From the NCBI GenBank assembly GCA_017163975.1, contig JAFFSR010000281.1:310001-374000 (forward strand): a stretch of 64,000 nt of DNA, read 5' to 3'. Source of the DNA: Anastatus disparis. Its lineage: Eukaryota; Arthropoda; Insecta; Hymenoptera; Eupelmidae. The translations under genes were made by a program, and so were the position numbers. This document shows positions 24,849 to 37,651 of this stretch, piece after piece. Position 1 is the stretch's first letter. The number at the start of each line of letters is the position of its first letter. The notes beneath the pieces are model-generated. The model worked only from the letters and a program-made list of their open reading frames with translations. It had not been told where the DNA came from and made no database searches.

Positions 24849-27800
24849 TCAAGCCAAAAATGTGCGAACAGTAGCACGAATTTCTTGCCTGCACATACAA
24901 CAGTGTGTAAGCGATGGCGCACAAAAACCACAAGTTGATAAATGGCCGCAAGGCAGAAAAACAATTGCAACTTCTCGATCCATACAAATTTTGCATAATC
25001 GAGCTTCTTTCAATCTTCGGTTTTCCTCTTCCAGAGAAACTATTTTGAAAAAAAATTAATTTTATACATTTATATTTAACTGTAACGAAAAGTTGTGTAC
25101 GATTTCAAATTAAAAAATAGATTATCAGATTTTTTAATTGAATAGATAAATTTAAATAGAAGAAATTTCATATTATTTAATATATTATTCAGTATTGATA
25201 AAAAAATTGTTAATAAAATTTTAAATAAAAAATAATCAAGAAATATTCATAGAAAAATAATTTTTTTTAAATAGATCAATTATAAGAACTTACCACCTTT
25301 GTCATCCGTTTTGCTATTTTCTCCTTTGGCTAAAGGTTTTTCGTCTGTGTTTTCTTTAGCCGTAGTTATAATTTTATTTAATAGATATGTAAGTTCTGCA
25401 GATGGAGAATCAGGTGGTCGGGAATGGCTTCTAAAAATATTTTAAAATATTTTATTTATATTAATTATTTGTGTAATTAAAAATAAAAATACAATAGAAT
25501 AAATGCATACACGTTATCTTCTTCTGTCAATTGTATTTGAGTAACGTCATCAATAAGTTGATCAGCATTTGCGTAGGGTAATCCTGTTTGTTCCATTCGT
25601 CTTTTCAATGCCATTTTAACACGACCAACATGTAAACCAATTTGTAATGCAGCCTAAAATTAAAAGAATCTACCTAAGTTAAATTTTAAAAATCTATTTA
25701 TGAAAAAGATATATTTAAAAAAAAACATCTGACCATTGCTGGCGCTGAGCCAAGAAGCCCTTCCAACTCAGCATCGGTGACTCTTCGAGGTGTTTGTTGT
25801 GGAGGAGGTGCAGTGACAGGAGATACAGGTGGTGTTATTGCAACATTAGTATTATTATCAGGAACACTAGCTAGTATCTGCAATATAAGCGATTAAATTA
25901 TTGCGATATAAAATTATATTTAAAAAAATTTTTCCGATTTGTAAAGAGTGAATGAATAGTTATTATTTATTTAAAAAAAACAAATTAATCAATCCTATTT
26001 TTTTTTGTCTGTGTATTTATTTAAAAAAAAACTTACTGCTGGATCAATAGGTGGTCTGGTTTCAACACATTGTTTAATAAAGTCTTGTCCTCTTACTAAA
26101 GCTATATATCCACATTTAGGAAACCATTTAGCATGTTCTATCCAAGCATCATCAGTTTCTTCCCAATTTCTTAAACCCCCGTCACAATGAAAACATCTTA
26201 CCTGATCTTGGGATCCTGTAAATATTAAAATTTTAATTTTTTTTAAATGTATGCTTTGTATTTTTGAAATGTATACTTTATATTATTTAAAAAAATAAAT
26301 TGAACCATGAATAAAATAGTAAATATAATTAAATAACTATTATAAGTCAATTAAGCTCTAAAAAATTCTTAGAACCTTTAAAATATTCAATTTATATTTT
26401 AAAAATATATACATCATTTTTAAAACTTATTTCAATATGGTTTAAGTAAATTAATATAGCTTTCAAAAATGATTTAATCAGTTTGAATAAATTATTGCAG
26501 TGTTGGTATAGTGATAAGCATAATAATAAAAAATACTTACCAACATAATAAAATCCAGCATCAGCTAGCATTTCTGGTCTTTGCTTTAAGTTACTAGGCC
26601 AACCTTGAAAAGTACGTAATCTCCCATCATATGTTGCATGTTTGGGTTGTCTTGGAGCTGAATGATGTTGAATTCCTAATTCCGTAAAGTTAGAGGTCAT
26701 GCCAGGCGTCAACTTGACATTGCCCAATTCAACTTTTTCTGCCGATAGATCTACTTGTCAACACAAAGTGATCAATGTACTTAAGTTAAATGTTTTCCAT
26801 TTTAAAATGTTTTTATTATTAAATGAAATTAAATATGCAAAATAATTATAAAGTTATACTTTTTTTTACAGTTATGTATATTAAGGACATTATTTTAGAC
26901 AACATTGATGTTATAAAACTATAATGAATTCAAAATAATCAAACTTTTCAAAAATTAAAAAAAATTCAAGATTTGATCAAAAAGTACCAGAACCCATTCA
27001 GTGTTCAGCAAATGCGACTTTTTATCAAATGAAATGAAAAACATTGAATGTTTAAGCAATTTATGCAGACGTATGCATTAAACTTAGCTTGATGACATTG
27101 CCAAAACAATTATATTTAGAATGTATCAATATGCTTGGCTTAATATCAATAAACTTGGCACAAGAACTTTCACATATTGCCTCAATGAACATTTGCTTTG
27201 TCAAGGTTAATGCAAAATCATGATTAAAACCATGCGATATAAATTTGTATTGTCTACTGTAATAAAGAATGATATAATTTATCAATCATCAAATTACCTT
27301 CTTCTCTTTCTTCTGTTAAATAAAAATTACAATTTGGAAAGTGTATTCTATGTTCTCTATCAGGGTCATCACCAGGTTCCCATTTTAAAATTACACCTTG
27401 ACAGTAAACACATTCCACCTGTAAAATTATAAAATTATTTAAATTTTTTACACAGTAAATAAATTAGATGAATTAAAGTTTTTCCTTAAACTTTAAGATA
27501 ATTTTATATTTTTTCGATATTAGAAATTTTATAAAAATTAGAATTCAATAAAAATTTTATCACCTAGTGACTATTATAAAATTGAAATTTCTTACCATAT
27601 CTGCTTGTTGAAGATAGTAAAATCCAGCTCTAGCTAATGCTTCAGGCGAAACAATAGAACTAATGGGCCAATTTGTAAACGTATTTAACCTATGGGAGTA
27701 TCTCCTTAAATCTGTTTGTGCAGCGACTGAATTATTACCATTTTGATTAGGAGAACTTTCTCTAGAATTTTGGGGTATTGTTTCAACATCTACAGAATTA

Positions 27801-28051
27801 GCTAAAAGTGGCACATTAGAAGTAGCAACTGGATCCAATACAAACGGACAAGATGGATTTGCTAATCTATGCAAAGCCATAGCTTGATCACTGTAATTCC
27901 ATTCGGATACTGTGGTGCCACAGAAAAAACATTGTACTATTTGTTCCTGTCCTGTATAATAAAAGCCTGCCTTTGCTATTCTAACAGGACTAACAGCTGA
28001 ATTTGCTGGCCATCCTTGGAAGGTTTGTAGTCTATTTGCCTCAAAATTCAT
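24849..28051 (-). CDS. Diap2: Inhibitor of apoptosis, DIAP2-like (3 BIR, UBA-like, RING), 8 coding exons
   Basis: Coding exons on the minus strand: 28051-27596, 27418-27298, 26750-26541, 26215-26037, 25877-25734, 25653-25511, 25430-25294 and 25039-24849. They join in phase to 1581 nt, 526 aa. All three BIR zinc sites follow C-x2-C-x16-H-x6-C: C41/C44/H61/C68, C155/C158/H175/C182 and C270/C273/H290/C297. Residues about 371-418 look like the UBA segment found in DIAP2 and XIAP. The C-terminal RING has all eight ligands (C479, C482, C494, H496, C500, C503, C510, C513) and ends ...VRTFLA, as IAP RINGs do. Family knowledge: a cytoplasmic E3 ubiquitin ligase that binds caspases through its BIRs; in flies DIAP2 also conjugates ubiquitin in the Imd immune pathway. 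Three BIRs plus UBA plus RING and near-usual length (fly protein about 500 aa) favour DIAP2 over the two-BIR DIAP1. The first ATG sits 6 codons before BIR1. Exon 3 has a tandem acceptor (26750 or 26753, plus or minus one Val), and the exon 5 donor (GTCAGA) is weak. Complete and apparently intact; orthology is inferred from architecture. Confidence 0.93.
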
Positions 28052-28073
28052 TTTGAAAATTATCTTTTAAAAA

Positions 28074-28884
28074 CCTGTTAGAATAAAGTTTTTATTTAAT
28101 AATTATACACTTATAAAATTATTATAGAACAAAATAATTTGTGAATTATGTACAGTAATTAAGAATAAAAATTTTAAAATAAAGAAAAAAATAATGAATT
28201 ATCATTGCTATTATTGTTTTACTCGATGAAACTTAAAAATATTGACAATTTGCATACATGACATTTCATTTCAAGGTAAATAAAATGACGTTATTAAAAC
28301 TAACATAAAAAACTATAATAAAAACTATTTTAATATCACTTATAAATATGCATGATTGTATTATAGCAACTAAAATATAAAAACTGAACAGTATTTATTG
28401 AAAATAATTTGTCTTAGAGCGCAAAAAAAAGTTATTGCATTATTCATTGAAATGTATCTATATAGATACAGCCCCAGAATTTCACTTCTCAGCTAATGGA
28501 CTTCCCGTTATTGTATACATAGTTATAAAAGTTGAATTGTTATCATAAATGTTTTTACCTTATTTTTATCTTCGAATATCGTCGAAACAAATCTGGTACC
28601 TAATAGACGATAATCTCAAAGGAGTAAACTTATTGTAAAAATGTAAAAAGCTGCCGTTTATAAAAAAAAGCTTAATATAACTAATGTTAAAATGATTTAT
28701 AAGCAAAAAAAAACGTCAAAAAGGAATGTTTATTGTTATCACAGTTACTCGTAACTCTTAAGTCGCTTCATCATATAAATAATCGAAAAATTATCTTAAA
28801 AATTTGCGTCGTAGAAAAGAAAAAAAATATATATTTCGTTAGGAGGTTAGAAAATTACCCCTTTTATTATTGCGGACGACGAAC
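28074..28884 (-). other. Probable 5' UTR exon and 5' UTR intron of the IAP gene
   Basis: Just upstream of the IAP start codon the minus strand has a good 3' splice site (TTCTAACAG, exon from 28074), so the 5' leader is probably spliced. A candidate leader exon runs from about 28881 to 28859, ending in a GTAATT donor. This leaves an intron of about 780 bp. It is inferred from splice signals only, without transcript support. Confidence 0.4.
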
Positions 28885-28913
28885 TACGACGGATGCACAC
28901 GCGAGTTTATATC
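28879..28913 (-). promoter_or_regulatory. Candidate TATA promoter of the IAP gene
   Basis: Minus strand: TATAAA at 28911-28906 in a CpG-rich stretch, followed about 30 nt downstream by TTCGTCG near 28882, which resembles the arthropod initiator (TCAGT/TCGTT). It lies upstream of the inferred leader exon. The spacing fits a TATA promoter, but the initiator match is loose. Confidence 0.35.
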
Positions 28914-30927
28914 GCGGACACCTGACGTGTTAATAGAAATGAATCGATAAGACATTTCATTACGCATTCATGATCAATGGCTAAACTTAATTGTGCAGCC
29001 TAAAAATTACTCGGAAGTTCACACATTGTCCCGAATGATTAAATTTATATCGTATCACAGTAGTGTTATATATAATTTATTTGTAAATTAACCGATCAAC
29101 AACAGATCGATGCTAAGCACTTTTCTTCGTTCCTCGCACTCGCACACCTCCCACAGCGGATGAAACGGGAACTTTAAAAAGAATTTCTAAGCTAGCTAAT
29201 GCTGTGCTTCTGCGCGAGGGTTTTCCCCTTTTAGTTTTATATCTCTATCTTTCTTGCGCTTCAACATCCTTACATTTATATTGCATTTCATCTCTTTCTA
29301 CTTGCAATATTATGCCTATATATTATCGAAGATTTCGTTCCATGTTTTGCATTTTTTTCTTGAATTTCTACTTTGCGCAAGAAATAATATTATACTTTTA
29401 AATATATTTATGCGTTATTTGATTCTACCTTACCAATGCAGATGTGTAGTATATATTGTTACTAATAAATTTGATTAAAGTCAGAGCTATGCACTAGCTG
29501 GATTTGAATAAAAATAAAAAATCTTTAACAGTAATTTTAAAAAAAATCTCAGTTGTCTTTTAATAAATTTGAAATATTTTACTAGTTTTATAAGATAATT
29601 GTTAATTTTTATACTCAATTATATAAAAAAAATAAATGATTTTTCTCAATAGATAGCATATGAATTATATGCCAAATTATTAGTTATCGACATTTAGTTA
29701 TAATAAAAATGCGTAATAAAAATTATAAGATTGGATTTATCATACGTTAATAAAGTAGAGTTTAATATGATCTGACGAAGAGAGGTCCCCACCTTCGGGA
29801 TACAGATTTCGCTGAAACTGCAGGATTTGATTTTTTTATGAAAAAAGTGAACTTGTATTTTTTTTAATAGGTCCTAGAGACCAAGATACAGAACAACTAT
29901 AACTCTTGAAGAATTTATAAAAAATTAAAGCAAATAAAAATAAAATACTTTAATTTTAAATCTATTGCATCATAAAAGCTAATCTGGTTAAAAAGTTGCA
30001 GTCGATCAAAATACTCAATATAGAAATTTTCAATTAAGCATAACTTATTTTGAATCTCATAAGCTTTTTTAATGCAATATATCTATAATAATATATAGAT
30101 TAAAGTATTTAAATTACATTTTATATCTTACACATTTTTCTGCAAGAATTTTAGATGTTCGCTTCTTCAATTTCTAATAAGCGCTTTTTTTCATTACATT
30201 TTCGAAAAAATGTCTATAAAAAACACGGGCTTATTTTTTCATCAAAGAATCATTGAAATCTCCTTGTTAATGTAACAAAAAAGTTTGCATATTTATAATA
30301 AAATATGGTTATATTTATAAAAAGTAATTGTTACTCTGAGAGAAAAATAAAATCATAAAATGAGATATTTTGATTTTTAATAAAATAAAAATAAAATAAA
30401 ATATTCTATTCTCAAACAATTTTTATTTTTCAATTTATAAACATTCTTTTTCATAACAAATATAAAAAACAAAATTTTTCGAATAGATATTGGATTAGAT
30501 ATAATTGCTATAAAAATTTACATAGTTTGACATTCTATAAATTATCTTTTAAGCAAATGTAACCATTCATACAAATTTCACCTTTACTCATCCATTTAAA
30601 AGGATTTACAAGAAATTATCAGAATTTTCAATTAAATAAAAAAATAACAATCATATACTTGTTTAAAAAAAAGAGCTTGTACACATTTAAACTAATTTAT
30701 ATTCAATAAGGTTAAAAAACATCAATATGATGCACACGCAACCACATGTATATAAGCACCAATAAGTTCATTCATCACAGTATAACATCGACCCACTTTT
30801 AATAAACTCGAATTTTCGACGATCGTACAAAAAAAGGAGAAAAAAGAAATATTTCAATTCTTATAATCTTTAGAGAGAAAAAATATAAAAATTCCAAGCT
30901 TGAATTTAAAATATTTAGTAAATCCAC
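28914..30927. other. IAP / peptide-gene intergenic spacer
   Basis: No coding signal found. The first 300 bp (to about 29220) are GC-richer and may be the upstream part of the IAP promoter. The rest is AT-rich, with an isolated GC-richer patch at 29773-29830. Any 3' UTR of the minus-strand peptide gene would lie just below 30928. Confidence 0.5.
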
Positions 30928-33078
30928 CTACACGTCAACTTTCTCCACTTCGGATTTTGGATGTCTAACAGTCATTATTCTGGCTATTACATTATCAGGT
31001 ATAGATTTTTCATCTAAGTTTCTCACACCAGGCAGCATAGCTTGACCGTAATAATCGAAAGATGGTAATTGCGTGCGTTCGGCGAGATTATTATTACCGT
31101 ACAAATTGCCAAGATAACCAGATGGTAATGTCAGTCTTATGACTGGGAGACGTTTTTCCACGAGATTTTTCGTACCCGGCAACGGTACAGCAGCATCAAT
31201 TATTTCCGAATCATTTTCTATATCGTCAAAAGTTTCGAAACGTTGATATGGTATTCCTAGGACACCATACACGCATAGGCTGATTATCAGTAGCTGAAAA
31301 ATAAAAAAACATATATTTAGATATTTTTTGATTTAGAAAAATTTTTTATTTCAGTACTCGAAGCTTAAACTTATTGAATGGCGTCAATGTAAATTTTTTC
31401 TAAATATATACATTAGCGACTTCACAAGAGTATATTAAGTATGGATTTTAGATACGCACGTGTAAACTTTTGCTTACAATCGTTATTACATTGAATAAAT
31501 TACTTGGTTTTTTTATATAATGTCAAAACGAAGGTTGCCCATGTCGAAGGGATAGCTTTATTTAATATTTTAATTTGTATGCGGAAATATTTAGATTCTC
31601 TATACAACAAAATCTTGTCTTTACATAATGAGAAAAATGACAATGTTAATTAAGATATAAAAGCTATTGATGATATTTCAATTTGTTAAATTAACCAAAA
31701 ACTTTCCTCGTACCAATAATATCTTTTTAATGGATACGCGAAGTAATTAAAATCAAATATTTAACACGAATTACATTTTTTATATCATATAAAAATTTTC
31801 CTCCATCATTTTGAAGATATATGAAAATTTTAAATTTCATTTTGTAACTCATAATATGAATTTAGTAAATTTCAACTTTATTTTGCATAGTGGATACATG
31901 TCAGCAAGCACGAAAGTAAAAAACAACGTAGTAGCATTGAATCCTTGAAATTCAAAAGGCAAAAGGACATTTTTGTAAATTTGAAAAATCAAATTTTACA
32001 AGAAAACATTGAAACTTATGATAAATTAAAAAATTTTTACTGTCTCCTTGCATCTCTCATTTTACATCGTAGACACGTAGTTAACGAGAAAAATTCAACA
32101 AAAATTTCAATCTAATTCCGCACGCTATACGTATATGTAAGTTAAATAAGCACAGAAGTAAAAACAACGTAATAACATTAAAAACCTTGAAATCCATAAA
32201 GCCGAAGGACATAAGACAAAATTGAAAAATCAAATTTTAAAAAACATTAAAAGTTATGTAAAATTTTATTATCTTTTTATATTAGCCATTCTGAGAGGTC
32301 GTCAGTGGCTCACTCGGTGGAGTGATGGATTCGTATAATCTCGAGGTCCCGAGTTGGAATCTCGGTCTCGGAAGAATGATACAAACACCACTGTACTTTA
32401 TATGTGCTTTGTTCACCAATACATTGACGGTCTCCGTCGCTAATTAGTATCACAATAAACCAGTTTAAACATTTTTTTTCTCAAAAATTAATAAACATTC
32501 TTTTATTAAATTTAAAAAAAAATAAACAGGGAATTAATTAATTAAATTAATATTTTATGTTCTCTGAAAAAAAATGAATCAAAATTTGTTTAAGTACTTG
32601 TAGCTTTATTTGTATAATTAAATTTACGATTCTCGATTGACCTTTGATCATCAAAGCCTACTTGGTACAAATCTAAAATGCACTTTATTATAAAGAAACT
32701 TGTCAGTAAGCCCTAAAATTAAAATCTTAATTTTAAAAAAATAAGAACATGATTTGTAACGTTGAAATTAATACACTTGATTAAATTTATTGTTTTCATC
32801 ACATATTGAACCTCTGATATCTGAATATTCAAACACAATATTTAAACTTTTCAAAAACTATTCTACCTTATTAAACAAAAATCATATTTCCTTAATTTTA
32901 CCTCTAAATTTTGAAAAAACGAAAAACTTTTTGCAAAAATTACCAATAAAATGATAAAAACTTTTCTACATAAACTAAAAATTTAAACGTACTTTCGCCA
33001 TAAAAAGGAAAAAGAAAGCAAAACAAGAAGAAGAAAAAAAATAAGTTCAATCAAAAGAAACGTACTTACCTTGATCAT
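30928..33078 (-). CDS. Putative secreted peptide precursor, 124 aa, 2 exons
   Basis: Exon 1 (33078-33070) encodes only Met-Ile-Lys. Exon 2 (31293-30928) continues in phase 0 after a clean CAG acceptor and ends at TAG. The joined N-terminus is a textbook signal peptide: charged MIK, hydrophobic residues 4-16, then a likely cleavage site near G16/I17 before IPYQRF. The mature part is about 108 residues, has no cysteine, and contains one dibasic site (K50-R51). A motif recurs three times: LPGTKNLVEKRLP (41-53), NNNLAERTQLP (70-80) and LPGVRNLDEKSIP (90-102). An export signal, no cysteines and internal short repeats suggest a neuropeptide-like, structural or venom/secretory protein. I do not recognise the family. 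The 1.8-kb intron holds an antisense SINE. A tiny first exon carrying the start of the signal peptide is common in secreted insect proteins. The gene model is well supported; the function is not known. Confidence 0.82.
32295..32460 (+). mobile_element. tRNA-derived SINE, copy 9, in the peptide-gene intron
   Basis: Intact 5' half (GAGGTCGTCAGTGGCTCACT). The tail is cut short after TCGCTAATTAGTATCACAAT. It is antisense to the peptide-precursor gene. Confidence 0.88.
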
Positions 33079-33110
33079 GTTCGCTCGTCGCGTCTTCGTA
33101 TGCAACTATC

Positions 33111-33143
33111 AACGAGATCCCCACCGATGACACTATTATATAT
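33111..33143 (-). promoter_or_regulatory. TATA promoter of the peptide-precursor gene
   Basis: Minus strand: TATATAAT at 33142-33135, then TCGTT at 33115-33111, about 28 nt downstream, matching the arthropod initiator at the expected spacing. It lies about 35 nt upstream of the start codon at 33078, so the leader would be very short and unspliced. This is one of the cleanest promoters in the window. Confidence 0.62.
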
Positions 33144-34114
33144 GTGCCAGAAAGAAGCCATCGTACCTTGTGCCCATAGTCCGGTCTTTTACAAAACGAC
33201 ACGTTTTCTTTTTCTTGCCTTTTTTATTCTTCTTCTTTTTTCTTTTTCAATCGTAAACCAAGTGAGATAGAAAGAGATAACCATACATACATGTTTATAT
33301 GTGTGTATGACCAAAAAAAGGTGTAGGCGAGTTTATGTATATACATCTTTGGAGCCGATACACCAGTAAAATCGAATATCGATTTATAGGTGTAGTAGAA
33401 ATTTTTTTTCCTTTTTATGTACATGGTTATTACGTTTGAGAGCCGCGGATTATTTCCAGATCGTAAATATTAAATTATCATATCTTGTAAGTATGAAAAA
33501 TTTAAAAATTAAGTTTTTAAAATTTTATTAAACAGTAATAGTAACGTAAGAAAAAAATAATTATAAATCATGCGAATACATGAGAGAGAAAGAAAAGTTT
33601 AAAGATAGGAGAGATTCGAATCAATTAAGTGCTTTTAATAAATCAAAATGACAGTTTATAGCTTCTTGTTTGTGCTAAGTTTAATTTTCTTGTTTTTTTT
33701 TCTAAGGGAAGTGCTGCTAAGCTATTTTAAGGTGCGATAATATTAAGTTGAAAATCTACTTTACTCAAAATTGTTAAATTTATTTTGACTTATGAAAATT
33801 TAATTTACATCTTTTAAATAAATAAAAATTAATAATTAGTAATATTATTTTTTTCAAATAACGAATCAATTTAGTTTTTAATTGAAATTTTGCATTTATA
33901 AAGTTTGAAAGTTTGAAATATTTAATGATTTTACTTTTAAAATTTATAACTTAATATTCAATTAAAATTAAAATTATTGAAAAAAAATCATCGTAATTAT
34001 GACAAATTAGTGTGCAAACTGAGTGCACATTGACTGATGAGAACTACTTTACTAACGCCAGAATTTAAATATTATTTGTGTATAGTTAACTCAATGAGAA
34101 TTAATAAAATAAAT

Positions 34115-34306
34115 CAACGCAGATAGAATAACAGATTCGTAACTTAAAGACTCGAGTTCGAATACTGATCTTAATTGATTGATGCAATCACCACTGTATG
34201 CTACATGCACTTTGTTCACTAACGCACTTTAAATCCCCGTCACTAATTAACATCGCAATGATAGCCTAAATATATCGATGTTAAGTAAAATGAAAAAAAA
34301 AAAATA
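34115..34306 (+). mobile_element. Old SINE copy 10
   Basis: The B box GAGTTCGAATAC, CACCACTGTATGCTACATG and the tail ATCGCAATGATAGCCTAAATA identify it. The A box is degraded. Confidence 0.78.
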
Positions 34307-34400
34307 AAACTGAAATTCTCTATTTACAAAAAAAATAATGGATTAGGAATGAAGTACCCAAAAGATTTGATTGGTTAATTGTTTTTTAAATAGGAAAATT

Positions 34401-34600
34401 AGAGCCAGTGAGTGGCTCAGTCGGTAGAGCATTGGATTCGTAATCTCGGGCTTTTGAGTTGGAATCCCGCTCTTGACAGCCAATTGATAAAAACACCACT
34501 GTGCGTTACATGTGCTTTATTCACAAAAAAAAATTTACGAGCTCCGTCGCTGATTAGACTTTCAAAAAAGCATAAATATAGCAACGTTAAAAAAGAAGAA
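34401..34600 (+). mobile_element. tRNA-derived SINE, copy 11
   Basis: GTGGCTCAGTCGGTAGAGCA, GATTCGTAATCTCGG, and a full tail. It lies 95 bp after copy 10 in the same orientation. Confidence 0.9.
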
Positions 34601-37014
34601 TCAGTAAAATAAAATAAATAAATAAATAATCTTTATATATAATTATTTCTTTAGATATGACATTACACAAAAATCTTGTAAAAAATAAATAAATGAACCC
34701 TTTAAAAAATAATTAATTATAAGTTTTAAAATAAAATATTAATATTTTAATTAAAATTCAATCTTTTAAATAATGACATTAACAAGTAAACATTTCGCAT
34801 TACATTTACGTATACCTTGTAATTGCGTAACTTTTTTATCCCTCAACTGAAAAGCAAGATAATGTTAATTTTAAGAAAAAATAATAATTAATTCTCATTC
34901 TATCAAGCGATATATAATTTTCGAGAACAAAACTTTATTTCTTTTAGTCAAAAATTAGCATGATAATCATCATATTCTGTCGTAGGTGGTTTTTTTTCGC
35001 ATTTGCTTTAATATATATAACGCGAGTTCTTTGAACTTACTTGAAGGTGCGTCAAGGCCGAAGAAAGATTTTATATAGTCAATCCTTTTAAAATATATAA
35101 TATATAAACGTTAGGTACTATAAAGAATTTTCTTTTATGAAAGACGTATACACTTTTCTTAATATTTTATTATACGTCTTGCTTTTATTAAAAGTATAAA
35201 TTTCATTTCATATTATCGTTTTTTTTGTAATAATAAAAAATGAATAAAAGAAATATTATTTGAAATAACTTTTTTTTTAATGAGTTTATTTATACTTTCT
35301 TTTATACATTGTGATATATGTTCAGTAATAAAATTTTATATTGAGCTAAGTCAAAAAGTTATTCAAAGTTTTACAAGACTTTTGTATTAATAAAATTTAT
35401 ACATTCATTTATATAAAAGTAAAAGACGAAGTTTTAAACGTTTATTTCGAATAACCTCGCCTCTAATGATATAATTTCGAGTTAACCGATATACTAATTT
35501 TGTCATTTTGGTTGACAAGCGAAAAATGAAAAAGTCTAGTTTTAGAGGAGTACATCGCTAAGAAAAAATTAAAATTTCGTTTGCTTCTAAGAAAAGAGCG
35601 AATAATCAATGCTTACGAAAAGTAACTTTTGCATTCAAAAACAAAAAGATTCTTTTCAACTAATTATATGAATTGACATTGATTAGATTTAAAAATAAAC
35701 TTTTGACATGAAAAAATTAATATTTTTACAGCACGAATATAAGTGTTTAGAATACGTATTATTTTAAACGCTACTGTATATCCTTATTTAAATTTGATGA
35801 AAGGAAAACGTCTATAAGAAAGTTTTCTTGATTAGAAAACCTTGAACTTGATTTTAAGCACTTTAAATAATGAATTTATAAAGGTACGAAAATAGCGTAA
35901 TAGATAAAGTCAATTGAAAAATCAGTACCAGACACATACGCATCTTGCACATATATACATAAAAGAGAAATCGATTATACAAACATACAAATTTCTTATA
36001 ATAACATATGGTTTATATATAAAGTCTCTAATGTGTAAAGGCATATGTAAGCGCAAAAATTACGTGCTTTTTAACGCTTATATACATTTTGACGTTTACT
36101 TGGATATAACAACTTTTCCAAGATACGTAAATATTGTCTTTTGATTCAACAGAAGCTGCTGCTGCATCAAAAATCCGTTGAATCTATTTGTCGAAATATC
36201 TTCTAAGTTTGTTGATTGTGTGCAATGCTTTGATGTTCAATTTCTTAAAATCTTTTCGAAAAAAAATTTTAGCTTATGGTTTTTGTTCTCTTTTTTATTT
36301 ATTTTAATAAAAGTGAAGGTATAAGTAATTAATTAGATTTATGTACATAATTCTACATTAAATAATAAATTAAAAGAAAGTTAATTTATAAAAAAAAATT
36401 TTAGATACACGATTTTCCGTTTTAATTTTAGTATATAATTTATTTATAAATAAATAATTGTTTAACATTAGCATAAAGCAAATTTGGAATTGGAATATAT
36501 TCATATTTAAATCTGGAAAATTTTTTTCCTGATAATTTTATTCTAAAAAGAAATTTTTATTGAAAGCAAATAACGTGATATTCTATCGTGCCGTTCGATT
36601 ATTTGTACGAAAAAAGGGAAAGAGGATAAAATAAACCTTAAAAAAAAAAGAAAAAAGCAAGAATTCGTATTATTGATATGTATCCGTTGCATTGAAAATA
36701 ACAAATGTAAAGTAAACGATATATTCGGGGTACATAACGAAAAGAAGACGCATTTTCAAAGCGGAGCACGTGCGGCTTCGTGGAGAAATTCGCAATTCAC
36801 CAATTTGGTATACCTATAACGTTTAAAGCCGACAGATGCTTAGTCAAAAGAAAGGAACAAATTAAAAGCTAAAACAATTTTGGTCTTTCTTTAATAATAA
36901 ATCAGAAAATATAAATAAAAATTATTGATAAAATTAAATTGTAATATTTTACTTTTTTTAAATTAAGAAATTAAAATTAAAAAATTAAAACTAATTTAGA
37001 ACTAAATTAAAACT

Positions 37015-37203
37015 CGAGATCGTTAGTGGCTCATTCCGTAGAGCGTTGAATTCGTAATCTCGGGGTTCTGAGTTTGAATCCCGCTCTCGGTAGCCGATTG
37101 ATAAAAGCACCACTGTACGTTACATATGCTGAAGTTCACAAACACACTTACGAGCTGCGTCGTTGATTAGCATAGCATAAATATAGCAATGTTAAAAAAA
37201 AAA
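37015..37203 (+). mobile_element. tRNA-derived SINE, copy 12
   Basis: TAGTGGCTCATTCCGTAGAG, a near-intact B box (GAGTTTGAATCCC), core and tail all present. Confidence 0.9.
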
Positions 37204-37264
37204 TTTATACAATTAAATTTTTAATAAGTTAAAAAAAATCTAATTTATTAGAAAATATAAAATT

Positions 37265-37400
37265 TTATTTAACATCGCTGCATTTATACTATCATTGCAT
37301 AATTCGCGATGTAAGTCGTCAGTGTATTTGCAAATAAAGCACATGTAACGTACAGTGGTGATGTATCAATCTCTACCGACTGAGCCATCGAGACCTCGAT
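37265..37400 (-). mobile_element. SINE copy 13, internally deleted
   Basis: Minus copy carrying the tail and core complements, then jumping to CTCTACCGACTGAGCCAT; the B-box and anticodon region are lost. With copy 12 it forms an inverted pair 60 bp apart. Confidence 0.85.
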
Positions 37401-37610
37401 TAGTGTTAGCGCTAGCGGTCTAATAATATTTATATAATAAAGGCTCATATGCAACGTATGCGAATGCTTGTATACATTGGCGTAAGCTAGAAAAATCGAA
37501 GTCGAGCCATATAAATCTATAGTTTTAATACAATGATTATCTTCTATATAAGAAAGTTACTACCTGCTTGTGACTTCGATGTACCATCATCATTTCGCGC
37601 GTAAATACAT

Positions 37611-37651
37611 CATAAACAGAGTGCTTTGTAACGCTTAGTCTCCGATCAGAT
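37611..37651 (+). promoter_or_regulatory. Candidate promoter of the 660-aa gene
   Basis: A weak TATA-like CATAAA (37611-37616) is followed about 35 nt later by GATCAGA (TCAGA at 37646-37650), an initiator-like match. A stronger TATATAAA lies at 37675-37682 but has no obvious initiator 30 nt downstream. Either could serve the start codon at 37812. Confidence 0.28.

Larger units (their letters stand above)
33144..37610. other. Intergenic region upstream of the peptide-precursor gene
   Basis: 33144-33460 is GC-richer and adjoins the peptide-gene promoter. The rest is AT-rich, with SINE copies 10-13 and a GC-richer patch at 36580-36860. A perfect 10-bp inverted repeat (AAGACGTATA at 35141, complement at 35171) is present. 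No gene seen. Confidence 0.5.

Noticed and set aside
24829..25059. Plus-strand ORF of 76 aa
   Set aside because: It is the antisense of the IAP RING exon, which explains the open frame.
29773..29830. Hammerhead-ribozyme-like CTGACGA...GAAAC in a GC-richer patch
   Set aside because: The two core motifs are present, but the 35 nt between them do not form a proper stem II and no matching stem I or III was found.
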